From Clostridiales bacterium (GTDB lineage Bacteria; Bacillota; Clostridia; Peptostreptococcales; Anaerovoracaceae), in the NCBI GenBank assembly GCA_022773945.1, contig JALFNS010000010.1, positions 1 through 64,000 on the forward strand: a stretch of 64,000 nucleotides of DNA. The letters are read 5' to 3'. Shown here piece by piece: positions 36,456 through 44,737 of the stretch. The notes under the pieces were generated by a model. The model was not told where the DNA came from. It worked only from the letters and a program-made list of their open reading frames with translations, and made no database searches. A program made the position numbers and the translations under genes. Each line of letters opens with the position of its first letter. Positions within the stretch are counted from its first letter, which is position 1.

Positions 36456-36474
36456 TACGAGTTTCTACCTCCCT

Positions 36475-36630
36475 CTAGCATATATCGTCAAACTGTCTCG
36501 TCTGGAATCCGTCGTCCTCCGGCTCACTGATCTTCTTCTCGACGGTAAGCCTGACAGCCAGCGCCAGAAGACCTGTGAATATGAACATCACCCTGAGAAC
36601 CGAATTTACACTTCTTAATACCTTAGCCAT
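36475..36630 (-). CDS. 51-residue single-span membrane peptide leading the phoH operon
   Basis: Too short for usual gene calls. Starts MAKVLRSVNSVL and ends RQFDDIC, with one predicted helix (about 12-29, VMFIFTGLLALAV) and a charged C-terminal half. AAAGGGG lies seven bases before the ATG, and the stop is 19 bp before the HdeD-like ATG, so it looks like a true first gene of the operon. No homologue known to me. A small subunit or partner of the DUF308 protein is possible. Confidence 0.65.
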   Translation of the reverse strand: MAKVLRSVNSVLRVMFIFTGLLALAVRLTVEKKISEPEDDGFQTRQFDDIC

Positions 36631-36678
36631 TTTTTATCCCCTTTGTATTATTGATAATCATTCAGAAACATATCGTAA

Positions 36679-36687
36679 ATTATAACA
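36679..36687 (-). promoter_or_regulatory. Extended -10 promoter of the long phoH-ppdK operon
   Basis: Minus strand TGTTATAAT (TATAAT at 36679-36684), about 49 bp before the small-peptide ATG and immediately after the nfnB terminator. No strong -35 element. Confidence 0.55.
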
Positions 36688-36688
36688 C

Positions 36689-36726
36689 AAAAAATACCCC
36701 AATGAAACATGTTCACGGGGTATTTT
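36689..36726 (-). terminator. Terminator after nfnB
   Basis: AAAATACCCC (36691-36700) is the exact complement of GGGGTATTTT (36717-36726); the minus-strand RNA ends the stem in a U run. 28 bp past the nfnB stop. It closes the polyferredoxin-PFOR-Nfn operon. Confidence 0.88.
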
Positions 36727-36753
36727 GCACCTGTATCAGGTTGTATCCCTGTC

Positions 36754-38142
36754 CTACTCAGCCAGATATCTGTCTATGGAATCCGCAGCAACCTTGCCTG
36801 CACCCATGGCCTTTATTACCGTGGCGGCTCCCGTTACGGCATCTCCGCCGGCGAATATTCCCTCACGGTTTGTGGCAGCCGAATCATCCGTTCCGATTCC
36901 GCCCTTTCTGTTGGCCTCCAGCTTATCTGTGGTGTCAAGAATAAGCGTGTTGAGCTTGGTTCCTATCGACATTATAACCATATCAACAGGAATCTCGAAG
37001 TTGGAACCCTCGATTTCTATAGGTCTTCTTCTGCCCGAAGCATCAGGCTCGCCCAGTTCCATCTCCACGCATTCTATAGCTCTCACATTGCCGTTCTCAT
37101 CTCCCAGAATCTGAACAGGGTTGTTGAGCAGCTTGAATATTATGCCTTCCTCGATAGCATGGTGAACCTCCTCCGCTCTTGCCGGCAGCTCCTCCATACT
37201 TCTTCTGTAGATTACGTATACTTCCTTAGCTCCCATTCTCTTGGCGCATCTTGCTGCGTCCATGGCAACGTTGCCTCCTCCCACGATGGCGATTCTGTCA
37301 CCGTGCATTATAGGAGTATCGTATTCAGGCAGGTAGGCTTTCATCAGGTTGATTCTAGTCAGATACTCGTTTGCCGAGCATACTCCGATGTAGTTCTCAC
37401 CCGGAATACTCATGAATGAAGGCAGTCCTGCACCTGTTCCGATAAATACGGACTCGAATCCCTCTTCCTGCATGAGTTCATCTACGGTTATCGCTCTTCC
37501 CACTACAGCATCGGTCACGAACTTTACGCCCTTGGCCTCCAGTTTGGAAACCTCTGCCGCAACTATCTCCTTAGGGAGTCTGAACTGAGGGATACCGTAA
37601 ACCAGTACGCCGCCCGTCTTGTGAAGCGCCTCATAAACCGTAACCTCGTAGCCTTTGTTCACCAGATCTCCGGCGCATGCCAGTCCTGCAGGTCCGGCTC
37701 CGATTACAGCAACCTTGTGACCGTTTGTCTCAACCGGCTTAATCTCCTCGTCGCCGTAGTGCTCGGCATGCCAGTCTGCAACGAATCTCTCCAGTCTTCC
37801 TATGGCAACGGATTCGCCCTTCTCGCAGCGAACGCATCTGCCCTGGCACTGATTTTCCTGAGGGCATACTCTGCCACAGATGGCAGGCAGTGATGAATCC
37901 TCTGAAATAATGCGATAGGCTTCCTCGAATTCGCCTATTGCCACCTGAGCGATGAAGTCAGGGATCTTGATATTAACGGGACATCCGGAAACACACGGCT
38001 TCTTGCGGCAATTCAGGCATCTCATGGCCTCTCTCACCGCCATCTCCTCTGTATATCCTTCTGCAACCTCCAGGAAGTTTTTATTGCGAACATCAGGTAC
38101 CTGTTCCGGCATCGGGTTCTGATTATTTACCAGATTAATCAT
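36754..38142 (-). CDS. nfnB: NADP-dependent transhydrogenase subunit NfnB (GltD-like)
   Basis: 462 residues of the glutamate-synthase small-subunit family: N-terminal Fe-S segment CLNCRKKPCVSGCPVNI and CGRVCPQENQCQGRC, an FAD motif GAGPAGLACAGDL and an NADPH motif GGGNVAMDAARCAKRMG. No glutamate synthase large subunit is present, and the partner gene is NfnA-like, so this is the NfnB/NfnL half of the electron-bifurcating NADH-dependent ferredoxin:NADP oxidoreductase rather than GltD. ATG at 38142 lies nine bases after AGGAGGTG and overlaps nfnA by 8 bp. Confidence 0.9.
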   Translation of the reverse strand: MINLVNNQNPMPEQVPDVRNKNFLEVAEGYTEEMAVREAMRCLNCRKKPCVSGCPVNIKIPDFIAQVAIGEFEEAYRIISEDSSLPAICGRVCPQENQCQGRCVRCEKGESVAIGRLERFVADWHAEHYGDEEIKPVETNGHKVAVIGAGPAGLACAGDLVNKGYEVTVYEALHKTGGVLVYGIPQFRLPKEIVAAEVSKLEAKGVKFVTDAVVGRAITVDELMQEEGFESVFIGTGAGLPSFMSIPGENYIGVCSANEYLTRINLMKAYLPEYDTPIMHGDRIAIVGGGNVAMDAARCAKRMGAKEVYVIYRRSMEELPARAEEVHHAIEEGIIFKLLNNPVQILGDENGNVRAIECVEMELGEPDASGRRRPIEIEGSNFEIPVDMVIMSIGTKLNTLILDTTDKLEANRKGGIGTDDSAATNREGIFAGGDAVTGAATVIKAMGAGKVAADSIDRYLAE

Positions 38143-38983
38143 TGTAACGAACACCTCCTGTCAATCTGCACACGTGAGCTCTGTCTTCAGCCTCCTGATC
38201 CTTGTAGTAATTGGATCTCTTGATGAGGTCGTCCCAGTCCACAAGTGAACCGTCAAACTCAGGGCCGTCAACACATACGAACTTGTCTTCTCCGCCGATC
38301 TTGCATCTGCAGCCGCCGCACATTCCTGTTCCGTCAATCATGTATGCCGTCAGGGATGCGATGGAGTGAATGCCGTAATCCGACGCCATCTTGCATGTGA
38401 ATTTCATCATCATAGGAGGTCCCACAGCTACGATTTCATCGTATTCCCTGCCTGACTCGATGAGCTCCTTGAGCTTGTCTGTGGTGAATCCCTTCTCGCC
38501 GTATGAGCCATCATCCGTCATCATGTAGAGATTGTCAACACCGGCTCTGAACTCATCCTCCAGAATAACCAGATCCTTGCTCTTGTATCCGCAGATCATA
38601 TCCACTTCAACGCCATGGTCGTGCATTCCGCATGCCAGCGGGTACGCCAGTGCATTACCCGTACCTCCGCCGACAACGCAAACTCTCTTCAGTCCGTCCA
38701 TTTCCGTCGGCTTGCCGAGAGGTCCCACAACATCCTGAAGGTAATCTCCCTCCTGAAGCTGTGACATGAGCATTGTGGTTCTGCCTACTGCGGCGAAAAT
38801 CAGATCGATTGTTCCCGCTTCCGAATCGTGTCCGGCCATGGTGAGAGGAATCCTCTCACCGTATTCGTCTGTAATCAGTATTACGAACTGTCCCGGCCTG
38901 GCCTTCCGAGCTACGAGAGGAGCCTCGATAACAAGCCAGAACATATTGTCGTTCAACTGTCTTCTTTTAACTACCTTAAACAT
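38135..38983 (-). CDS. nfnA: Transhydrogenase subunit NfnA, ferredoxin-NADP reductase-like
   Basis: 282 residues of the dihydroorotate-dehydrogenase electron-transfer (PyrK/NfnS) family: FAD-binding barrel with the EYGERIPLTMAG loop, NAD-binding GGGTGNALAYPLACGM, and the [2Fe-2S] cysteines in GMCGGCRCKIGGEDKFVC. With NfnB it should couple NADH and reduced ferredoxin to NADP+. No pyrD follows, arguing against PyrK. AAAGGAG eight bases before the ATG; 18 bp after nifJ. Confidence 0.9.
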   Translation of the reverse strand: MFKVVKRRQLNDNMFWLVIEAPLVARKARPGQFVILITDEYGERIPLTMAGHDSEAGTIDLIFAAVGRTTMLMSQLQEGDYLQDVVGPLGKPTEMDGLKRVCVVGGGTGNALAYPLACGMHDHGVEVDMICGYKSKDLVILEDEFRAGVDNLYMMTDDGSYGEKGFTTDKLKELIESGREYDEIVAVGPPMMMKFTCKMASDYGIHSIASLTAYMIDGTGMCGGCRCKIGGEDKFVCVDGPEFDGSLVDWDDLIKRSNYYKDQEAEDRAHVCRLTGGVRYND

Positions 38984-39001
38984 TCAATTCGCTCCTTTCT
39001 C

Positions 39002-42000
39002 CTAGTTCTTGTCCAGGCTCTTCTTCTGTTCAACCAGCTTCCTGTATCTGTCAGCCGCAAAGGCCTCAGCCTCAGTGAAGAGCTTCTCTGCTCTTTCAGG
39101 GTCCTTCAGCTTCAGGGAGTTGTATCTCACTTCGCCCATGAGGAAGTCCTGATATCCTTCTGTCGGAGGAGCACTGTCAACTGACAGCGGGTTCTTCTTC
39201 TCGGCAACAGCTGCAGGATTGTATCTGAGGAGGTTCCAGTAACCTGCCCTTACCGCATCCTTCATCTCCAGCATTGCCTTGTTCATTCCCTTCTTGACTC
39301 CGTGGTTGATACATGGAGCATAGCATATTATCAGTGACGGTCCGTCATATGCCTCTGCCTCTCTTATTGCCTTGAGAGTCTGGGCAGGGTTTGCGCCCAT
39401 GGCAACCTGAGCCACATATACGTAACCGTATGCGATGGCTATCTGTGCCAGGTTCTTCTTGGTTACAGCCTTACCTGCCGCAGCGAACTGTGCCACGGCT
39501 CCTATAGGTGTTGCCTTGGAGGACTGTCCGCCTGTATTTGAATATACTTCCGTATCGAATACGAGAACGTTAACATTCTCGCCTGATGCCAGCACGTGAT
39601 CCAGTCCGCCGTAGCCGATGTCGTATGCCCATCCGTCACCGCCGAATATCCACATTGACGGCTTAGGAAGCATGTCCTTGTTCTCCACAACGTATACTGC
39701 ATCTTCGTCGGCGCTGCCTTCACATACCTTGACAAGCTCATCTCCCATCTTGCCTGCGCAGTCTGAGCAGTCCATGTTGTCCAGCCATGCCTTCGCTGCA
39801 TCTGCGAATTCAACCTTCTCTGCCAGTCTCTCTACGACGTGCTGCATTTCAGTTCTTCTGGCCTTCATGGCAACCGCCATTCCCAGACCGAACTCAGCAT
39901 TATCCTCGAAGAGGGAGTTTGCCCATGCAGGGCCCTTGCCCTCGCTGTTAACCGTGTATGGTGAGGACGGTGCGCTCAGTCCCCATATTGACGAACAGCC
40001 TGTAGCGTTGGCTATGAACATTCTGTCACCGAAGAGCTGAGTAACCAGCTTGGCATACGGAGTCTCTCCGCATCCCGGGCATGCCCCCGAGAACTCGAGA
40101 AGCGGCTGAAGGAACTGTGACTTCCTTACGGATTCGTCGCTGCCCATCTCCGGCTTGCTGCCCACAACGTGGAACAGGTGATCGAAATCCGCCTGAGCCG
40201 CATCCTGGTTGCTCTCTCCGTCAACCATCTCCAGGGCCTTCTTCCTGGCAGGACACACATCAGCGCAGGATCCGCATCCCGTACAGTCAAGAGCACTGAC
40301 TCCGATGGCGAAGAATTTGCTCTCGTCATCCTTGAACGGTACCGATATTCCTTCATATGCTTCAGCCTCATCCTTATCCAGAATGAAAGGTCTTATTACA
40401 GCGTGAGGACATACATATGAACACCAGTTGCACTGCATGCACCTGGATGCATCCCATGCAGGAATGTCAACTGCGATGCCTCTCTTCTCAAAGGCTGCGG
40501 TTCCCGAAGGAACCATTCCGTTCTCGAGGCCCTTGAAGGCTGATACGGGAACATCGTCTCCGTACATGCCGTTGGTCGGCTTGAGCACGTTGTTTATGTA
40601 ATCAGTGTGAAGCTTGTCTCTGCCCTCTGCCAGAGTCTTAGGGATATCTCCCTCCGCATCTGCCCATGAAGCAGGTACTTCAACCTTGTGAACGCTCTCT
40701 ATACCTGCGTCTACTGCCGCACAGTTCATATCAACGATGTTCTGGCCTTTGCGTCCGTAGGTCTTCTTGATAGCGTCCTTCATGTACTGTCTGGCCTCTT
40801 CTATCGGCAGAATTCCCGCCAGCTTGAAGAATGCAGCCTGCAGTACCGAATTCGTTCTGTTTCTCAGTCCCAGCTCTCTGGCGATGGTTACCGCATCACA
40901 TGTATAGAAGTTGATGTCGTTCTGAGCGATATATCTCTTGACATTGCCCGGCAGCTTCTCGTCCAGCTCTTCATCCTTCCAAGGACAGTTGAGGAGGAAG
41001 GTTCCGCCCTTCTTGATATCCTCTACCATGTAATATCTGTAGAGATACGTATCCTTGTGGCAGGCAACGAAGTCAGCCTGCTTAACGTAATATGTCGATC
41101 TTATCGGCTCATCTCCGAATCTCAGGTGGGAGATTGTAACTCCGCCCGATTTCTTGGAGTCGTACTGGAAGTATGCCTGAGCATACTTGTCAGTGTTGTC
41201 GCCTATAATCTTAACGCTGTTCTTGTTGGCTCCCACAGTACCGTCGGCGCCAAGTCCCCAGAACTTGCATGCCACTACGCTCTTAGGAGCAACATCAGGG
41301 TTCTCGCTTCCTCTTATGGACAGGTTTGTCACATCGTCCTCTATCGAGAGTGTGAACTCCTCCTTAGGGGAATCAGACCAGAGATTCTCGTAAACTGCCA
41401 GAACGTCGCCCGGCTGTACGTCCTTCGAACCCAGTCCGTATCTTCCTCTGGCAATGAATCTGTCTTCAAATTCTGTTCCCTTGAGGGCTGCCACAACGTC
41501 CAGATAGAGAGGTTCGCCCAGTGAACCCGGCTCCTTGGTTCTGTCGAGAACAGCAATCTTCTTAACGGTTGAAGGTATCTCAGCCACGAAGTGCTTTGCC
41601 GAGAACGGTCTGTAGAGTCTTACCGAAAGAACTCCCACCTTGCGGCCTTTGCCGTTGAGGTAGTCGCAGACTTCCTCGGCGCAGTCACATACGGAACCCA
41701 TAGCGATTATGATTTCCTCCGCATCAGGAGCACCGTAGAACTCATACGGCTTGTACGGCGTTTCTCTCTCCACTCTCTCGTTTACTCTGTTCATGCAGTC
41801 GATGATCACATCAACCTGCTCTTCATAATTCTTGTTACATGCTTCTCTGTGCTGGAAGAATGTCTCAGGCTGCTCTGCAGATCCCAGAGCGTGAGGATGG
41901 TTAGGATTCAGAGCATTGGCCTTGAATCTCTTAACAGCATCCATATCCAGCATATCCTTCAGATCCTCATAGTCCCATGTATAGATTTTCTGCTGTTCAT

Positions 42001-42529
42001 GGGATGTTCTGAAGCCGTCGAAGAAGTGAAGCACAGGAACCTTGCCCTCTATTGCGGACATGTGTGCCACTGCGGCCAGATCCATAACCTCCTGAGGAGA
42101 TCTTGATGCCAGCATTGCGAAGCCTGTCTGTCTGCACGCCATAACATCCGAATGGTCTCCGAAAATGTTCAGGGCATGTGTCGAAATCGCTCTGGCTGCC
42201 ACGTGTATAACCGTAGGAGTCTCCTCAGCGGCCAGCTTGTACATATTAGGTATCATGAGGAGAAGTCCCTGTGATGCCGTGAATGTGGATGTGAGCGCTC
42301 CTGCCGTAACAGCTCCGTGAACCGCACCTGCAGCTCCGCCTTCAGACTCCATCTCGACAACTTTGACTTCTTCCCCGAATATGTTCTTCCTGTTCACCGA
42401 TGCCCATGCATCCACGTTTTCGGCCATTACAGATGATGGTGTGATAGGATAGATTGCTGCAACTTCCGAGAAGGCATATGCAACATGTGCAGCAGCTGTG
42501 TTGCCGTCCATTGTTTTTCTAGCTCTCAC
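39002..42529 (-). CDS. nifJ: Pyruvate:ferredoxin (flavodoxin) oxidoreductase
   Basis: 1175-residue homodimeric PFOR: pyruvate + CoA to acetyl-CoA + CO2 with ferredoxin reduction. Domain I carries YPITPSSVMAENVDAW; the ferredoxin domain has CMQCNWCSYVCPHAV and CTGCGSCADVCPA; CPGCGETPYAKL and GDGWAYDIGYGGLDHVL form the third cluster and TPP site. I choose GTG at 42529, with AAAGGAG eight bases upstream (the site lies at the end of the preceding gene); an upstream in-frame ATG would add 53 residues and overlap it. Second gene of the redox operon. Confidence 0.95.
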   Translation of the reverse strand: MRARKTMDGNTAAAHVAYAFSEVAAIYPITPSSVMAENVDAWASVNRKNIFGEEVKVVEMESEGGAAGAVHGAVTAGALTSTFTASQGLLLMIPNMYKLAAEETPTVIHVAARAISTHALNIFGDHSDVMACRQTGFAMLASRSPQEVMDLAAVAHMSAIEGKVPVLHFFDGFRTSHEQQKIYTWDYEDLKDMLDMDAVKRFKANALNPNHPHALGSAEQPETFFQHREACNKNYEEQVDVIIDCMNRVNERVERETPYKPYEFYGAPDAEEIIIAMGSVCDCAEEVCDYLNGKGRKVGVLSVRLYRPFSAKHFVAEIPSTVKKIAVLDRTKEPGSLGEPLYLDVVAALKGTEFEDRFIARGRYGLGSKDVQPGDVLAVYENLWSDSPKEEFTLSIEDDVTNLSIRGSENPDVAPKSVVACKFWGLGADGTVGANKNSVKIIGDNTDKYAQAYFQYDSKKSGGVTISHLRFGDEPIRSTYYVKQADFVACHKDTYLYRYYMVEDIKKGGTFLLNCPWKDEELDEKLPGNVKRYIAQNDINFYTCDAVTIARELGLRNRTNSVLQAAFFKLAGILPIEEARQYMKDAIKKTYGRKGQNIVDMNCAAVDAGIESVHKVEVPASWADAEGDIPKTLAEGRDKLHTDYINNVLKPTNGMYGDDVPVSAFKGLENGMVPSGTAAFEKRGIAVDIPAWDASRCMQCNWCSYVCPHAVIRPFILDKDEAEAYEGISVPFKDDESKFFAIGVSALDCTGCGSCADVCPARKKALEMVDGESNQDAAQADFDHLFHVVGSKPEMGSDESVRKSQFLQPLLEFSGACPGCGETPYAKLVTQLFGDRMFIANATGCSSIWGLSAPSSPYTVNSEGKGPAWANSLFEDNAEFGLGMAVAMKARRTEMQHVVERLAEKVEFADAAKAWLDNMDCSDCAGKMGDELVKVCEGSADEDAVYVVENKDMLPKPSMWIFGGDGWAYDIGYGGLDHVLASGENVNVLVFDTEVYSNTGGQSSKATPIGAVAQFAAAGKAVTKKNLAQIAIAYGYVYVAQVAMGANPAQTLKAIREAEAYDGPSLIICYAPCINHGVKKGMNKAMLEMKDAVRAGYWNLLRYNPAAVAEKKNPLSVDSAPPTEGYQDFLMGEVRYNSLKLKDPERAEKLFTEAEAFAADRYRKLVEQKKSLDKN

Positions 42530-42533
42530 TTTT

Positions 42534-43838
42534 CTATCTCCTTTCATCTTTCTCAGCTTTAAGTGCTTCTCTCTGTATGTAGTTGTACTCCGGAACCGGT
42601 CTCTCCTTGATAAGTCCTCTGGAGCATACATATGAACATACTCCGCAGTTGAGGCACTTCTCATGGTCGATGTCCGGATGTCCGTCAACCATCTCTATAG
42701 CATCGTTAGGGCAGTTGTCGGCGCAGTCTCCGCATCCGATACAGCCCATACCGCACACTTCCATTCTTCTCTCAGGATCCGCCTCCGACTCGCATGCAGC
42801 CTGCTTGACACCGATGTAAGGAACCATGGTGATCTTGTTTCTCGGACATGCTCTCATGCAGTCCCCGCAACCTACGCACTTGTCCGGATCCACGCTTGCC
42901 ACTCCGTACTGATTGGAGATGGCATCATATCTGCAGGCGCTGACACAGTCTCCCAGACCTACACAGCTGTACTCGCAAACATCCATGGAATCCAGATCCA
43001 GGTGAGCCTTCACAACGTCGCCGCAGCTCTCGTATCCTGCCTTCTTCAGCTTGAAGCTTCCCCATGAACCGCCGGTGCATCTCACCAGAGCCACTTCCTC
43101 CTTGGCTTTAGTCAGATCATGGAGAGTATCAACAATTATCTTCTTACGACATTTAACGGTACATGTAACGCAGCCTTCACACTTGCTGTAGTCAATAGCT
43201 GCGAATCTGCCGTCAACCTTGTCTCCCATAACCATGGTTATGGCATCCTTAGGGCATGCCAGTGCACAGTCTCCGCATCCGATACATCCGTATCCGCAAA
43301 GGCTGAGAGTCTTCTTCTCATCGTCTCTCGAAGAGCACGGAATGAAGTTTGTAGCATCCTTAGGAATCATTTCGATTATTTCCTGGATACAGCCCGACAG
43401 ACATGCTTCACATCCGGTGCACTTGTCTCTGTCAATGATCACGTTGCCGTCTTCCAGCTTCATGGCATCAAACTTGCATCTCTCGATACAGCTGCCTATT
43501 CCTATGCAGCCGTAGGAGCACTCGTCTCTGCTGAAGCCGGCAGCCTTAGCCGCATCGCAGCTCTCACATCCGGCCAGACGCTCCTTGCCGGCAGCGCTGC
43601 CTGCACACTTGACAAAGGCAACTTTCTCCTCCACTTCTACCGGTTCCACACCCATGATTTCCGCAATCGCCGCCACTGCTGCTGTATTCGCCGCAGGACA
43701 CAGAATGATGCTGCCTCCCTCCGCTATAGCCTCCGCACAGGCTGCGCAGGTCGGATAGCCGCATCCGCCGAATCCACCACAGTCAACACCCGGCAGCAGC
43801 GCGAGAATGCGCTTAGCTGTTTCCTGAACCATAGTCAT
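42534..43838 (-). CDS. Soluble RnfB-like polyferredoxin with duplicated cluster module
   Basis: 434 residues without a membrane helix. The N-terminus has the RnfB 4Fe-4S domain (CGGFGGCGYPTCAACAEA, fourth Cys in ILCPA). Then an RnfB-type ferredoxin module occurs twice: one from FVKCAG to VKCRKKII, the other from LVRCTG to YVCSRGLI. Each contains four CxxC-rich motifs, e.g. CTGCEACLSGC, CIGCGDCALACP, CVGCGDCMRACP, CIGCGDCADNCP. That predicts about nine [4Fe-4S] clusters. Starts at 43838 after GGAGG. Four bases before nifJ, so a direct electron acceptor of PFOR is likely; this is inference. Confidence 0.85.
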   Translation of the reverse strand: MTMVQETAKRILALLPGVDCGGFGGCGYPTCAACAEAIAEGGSIILCPAANTAAVAAIAEIMGVEPVEVEEKVAFVKCAGSAAGKERLAGCESCDAAKAAGFSRDECSYGCIGIGSCIERCKFDAMKLEDGNVIIDRDKCTGCEACLSGCIQEIIEMIPKDATNFIPCSSRDDEKKTLSLCGYGCIGCGDCALACPKDAITMVMGDKVDGRFAAIDYSKCEGCVTCTVKCRKKIIVDTLHDLTKAKEEVALVRCTGGSWGSFKLKKAGYESCGDVVKAHLDLDSMDVCEYSCVGLGDCVSACRYDAISNQYGVASVDPDKCVGCGDCMRACPRNKITMVPYIGVKQAACESEADPERRMEVCGMGCIGCGDCADNCPNDAIEMVDGHPDIDHEKCLNCGVCSYVCSRGLIKERPVPEYNYIQREALKAEKDERR

Positions 43839-43874
43839 TCTTTTACCTCCATTGTCTGATAAATATCTGTATTT

Positions 43875-43903
43875 TGTATACATTATTGAACATTTTTTAT
43901 CAA
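43875..43903 (-). promoter_or_regulatory. Promoter of the polyferredoxin-PFOR-Nfn operon
   Basis: Minus strand TTGATA (43898-43903), 17 bp, TATACA (43875-43880); leader about 30 nt with GGAGG. The Rex-like operator sits 11 bp upstream of the -35. Confidence 0.65.
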
Positions 43904-43914
43904 ACGGCAGATTT

Positions 43915-43932
43915 TTGTTATTTATTTAACAA
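43915..43932. promoter_or_regulatory. Candidate Rex (NADH/NAD+ sensor) operator
   Basis: TTGTTATTTATTTAACAA: differs at one position from the clostridial Rex consensus TTGTTAA-N4-TTAACAA. It lies just upstream of the promoter of the PFOR operon, a typical Rex target group. No rex gene is in the window. A second inverted repeat, TTGAC-AA-GTCAA, lies at 43949-43960. Confidence 0.6.
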
Positions 43933-44000
43933 TAATTAATCCCTCCGTTTGACAAGTCAATTTTAACACTTTCGACGGCTCAGTCAACGAATTTACAAAT

Positions 44001-44040
44001 AAAATCATGTTCTTTTTTTTGAGCAAAAGAACATGATTTT
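44001..44040 (-). terminator. Long hairpin terminator of the corrinoid-activation genes
   Basis: Sixteen-base arms 44001-44016 and 44025-44040 are perfect complements around an 8-base loop. The minus-strand stem is followed by TTTTATTTG. It lies 11 bp past the stop at 44052 and insulates the next operon. Confidence 0.8.
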
Positions 44041-44051
44041 CGATTATTTCG

Positions 44052-44729
44052 TTATTTATTTAACAGTCTTTCATAGCACATATTGCACCCCCTGCTGCTG
44101 CCTTTGCAGTAGGAGCAGGCTGACCCGGGATGCCGGTAGCTTTCATTCACCGAAAACACTATGCCCGCGCAGGATTTCTCCGGCATCAGCAGACTCCTGT
44201 CAGCAAGCGACACTCCGGCCGCATCGAAGTCCGTCAGGCCGGCGATAACACGGATTTCAGACACATCCATACCATAAAAGCCGGGGCCGAAGCTGCGGCT
44301 CACAGGGCAGTCTCCGGACATCTTCTCAAGAAGAAGCTCCCTCACCGCATCTGTAAATGCGGTTCCCCATATATCCTCGTAAACCTGTCTCAGAACGCTT
44401 CCTCCCTCTTCGGACGTGAACCCGCTCGTAGCCGCGAACACCCACAGTCCTCTGATGCTGTCGCTTCCGATTTTACCAAAGGCTTCGCATGTGAGAATCT
44501 CTCCGTCCACTTCCAGCTCCCGGCCGTTCAGTTCGAAGTCACTGTAATATGTGTACGCCGCCGCCGGCTTCATTTCCGGAAGGATCTCTCCGAGAACAAG
44601 GCGGGCTTCCTCTCTCATGCTGCAGTATTTCTCGCCTTCACGATCCAGTCCTGCTTCCTTAATAAATATTTCTTCGGCACGCTGAGCGCAAAGGCTAATA
44701 TCCGGTACGAAACGCAAAGTCCTGTTCAT
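44052..44729 (-). CDS. MetH-activation-domain-like protein (corrinoid reactivation partner)
   Basis: 225 residues. Resembles the stand-alone vitamin-B12-dependent methionine synthase activation region seen in anaerobes: FGPGFYGMDVSEIRVI and the ending with a CSYC...GCNMCYERLL cysteine cluster. Start at 44729 with AGGAGG upstream; it follows the RACo-like gene by 8 bp. Probably positions SAM or a corrinoid protein during reductive remethylation. No corrinoid protein or methyltransferase gene is in the window, so its client is elsewhere. Confidence 0.75.
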   Translation of the reverse strand: MNRTLRFVPDISLCAQRAEEIFIKEAGLDREGEKYCSMREEARLVLGEILPEMKPAAAYTYYSDFELNGRELEVDGEILTCEAFGKIGSDSIRGLWVFAATSGFTSEEGGSVLRQVYEDIWGTAFTDAVRELLLEKMSGDCPVSRSFGPGFYGMDVSEIRVIAGLTDFDAAGVSLADRSLLMPEKSCAGIVFSVNESYRHPGSACSYCKGSSRGCNMCYERLLNK

Positions 44730-44737
44730 GCAACCTC

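Noticed and set aside
36754-38142. Glutamate synthase small subunit GltD
   Set aside because: No large subunit is present and the adjoining NfnA-like gene makes the NfnAB assignment better.
38135-38983. PyrK of dihydroorotate dehydrogenase
   Set aside because: No pyrD is near and the gene overlaps nfnB.
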